This document shows, piece after piece, positions 13,650 to 14,211 of a DNA stretch of 14,211 nt. The stretch is from JBGSMB01 sp041740375. GTDB taxonomy: Bacteria; Patescibacteriota; Saccharimonadia; Saccharimonadales; JAGQMS01. The number at the start of each line of letters is the position of its first letter. The stretch's first letter is position 1. The position numbers and the translations under genes were made by a program. A model generated the notes under the pieces. That model searched no databases. It was not told the DNA's origin and saw nothing but the letters and a program-made list of their open reading frames with translations. The stretch lies in the NCBI GenBank assembly GCA_041740375.1, contig JBGSMB010000057.1, forward strand, positions 1 to 14,211, in the 5' to 3' direction.

Positions 13650-14211
13650 TTATTGTCCCATCCCCGGTTCAAGGTTTGGTTGTGGCGCAGCTCCCTCGCC
13701 CTTCGTAACAACTGGCGCAGTTAGATCAGCAAAGTTTTTGAGCTGTTGTCTAGTTGCGGTGTCTGGGTTGTATGAATCGTAGTACAGTTCAATTAGCTCT
13801 TGAGTGTCGAGAGGAAGCGCCTGGACGCCGGTTTGTAGCAGTCCTTGAAGTACGGCCTGCGTGCGGTTTCGAAGCTCAGTTTTACCCTGCTCTAGTAGCG
13901 CTTCGTTGATCGTGACATGCTGATCTTTTTTACCAAAGACACTCTCCATAAAGCCACGTGTCGAGCCAGCGATCGAGTTGTCGTCTGGAGGTGTTGGGAA
14001 AGGAATGGTTACGTAGAAACGCTTGTCCATAATGTTTGCTTGCTCGGCGACATCTGCGATGAAGCTAATGTAGTCTTCCATAAGCAGCGCAAGCAGCATG
14101 TTGTCGTGCTCAGACCTAATTTTATCGAGCTTCTGAATATATGGCTTAAGGTCAACTTTTTGCGAGTGTATAAAAATCTGAATAGGAAAATACAAAGAGT
14201 TTAAGAAGCCC
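13650..14211 (-). CDS. TraC-like domain protein of the VirB4 system, N-terminus cut by window edge
   Basis: The frame is open to base 14211, so the N-terminus is outside; the TTG at 14195 is probably not the real start, because FLNSL before it belongs to the conserved sequence. The visible part reads FLNSLYFPIQIFIHSQKVDL, then YIQKLDKIRSEHDNMLLALLMEDYISFI, then NIMDKRFYVTIPFP. This pattern is typical of the TraC-like proteins that stand immediately before virB4 in candidate-phylum and some Gram-positive secretion operons, and it resembles the N-terminal part of larger VirB4/TraC proteins. The C-terminal half is helical (ELRNRTQAVLQGLLQTGVQALPL), and the end is Pro/Gly-rich. It probably partners VirB4 at the membrane face. 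The family assignment is from remembered sequence pattern. Confidence 0.75.
   Translation of the reverse strand, partial: GFLNSLYFPIQIFIHSQKVDLKPYIQKLDKIRSEHDNMLLALLMEDYISFIADVAEQANIMDKRFYVTIPFPTPPDDNSIAGSTRGFMESVFGKKDQHVTINEALLEQGKTELRNRTQAVLQGLLQTGVQALPLDTQELIELYYDSYNPDTATRQQLKNFADLTAPVVTKGEGAAPQPNLEPGMGQ

Noticed and set aside
14193..14195. TTG as start of the TraC-like gene.
   Set aside because: The frame stays open to the window edge, and the residues before it (FLNSL) fit the conserved sequence of the family, so the gene is taken as truncated at 14211.

Overview
The window covers a chromosomal replication-origin region, most likely from a member of the Candidate Phyla Radiation and probably a Saccharibacterium (TM7). 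Two things suggest this. The order yidC-rnpA-rpmH // dnaA-dnaN-recF is ordinary for bacteria, but it is followed directly by a VirB4-type secretion operon rich in cell-wall hydrolase domains, with proteins that look monoderm (one N-terminal membrane anchor or signal peptide and large extracytoplasmic regions). The genetic code is standard: TGA is used as a stop and no gene needs TGA recoding, which argues against Gracilibacteria/SR1. The phylum call is inference from gene content; no rRNA is present.

Bases 1-1347 (minus strand) hold the end of the classic rpmH-rnpA-yidC cluster: ribosomal protein L34, the RNase P protein, and a YidC/Oxa1 insertase cut by the window edge. Bases 1348-1656 are an AT-rich gap with four DnaA boxes (one perfect) and the dnaA promoter. 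dnaA (plus) is followed by a second gap (3019-3261) with more DnaA-box-like sites. This gap ends in a box followed by an in-phase run of CTA trinucleotides and an AT-rich stretch, which matches the layout of a DnaA-trio unwinding element. The origin therefore looks bipartite, flanking dnaA, with unwinding probably just before dnaN. dnaN (beta clamp) and recF follow on the plus strand; recF has no visible Shine-Dalgarno sequence and may be leaderless.

Bases 5449-14211 (minus strand) are one tightly packed operon that runs towards the origin and overlaps recF tail to tail by 8 bases. In transcription order it holds: a TraC-like domain protein (N-terminus outside the window); a VirB4-family ATPase; a 1132-residue single-anchor membrane protein ending in an M15/VanY-type peptidase domain; a secreted 673-residue enzyme combining a lysozyme/transglycosylase-like, an SGNH-hydrolase-like and an NlpC/P60-CHAP-like domain; and a small membrane-anchored protein with a PEGA-like domain.

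My reading is that this operon encodes a reduced type IV secretion-like apparatus. VirB4 would power assembly or export, while the two large proteins bring three or four distinct peptidoglycan-cleaving activities to the cell surface, either to open the cell's own wall for the apparatus or to attack the wall of a host bacterium. The function is inferred; the domain calls rest on visible motifs. No tRNA, rRNA, CRISPR array or insertion sequence was seen.
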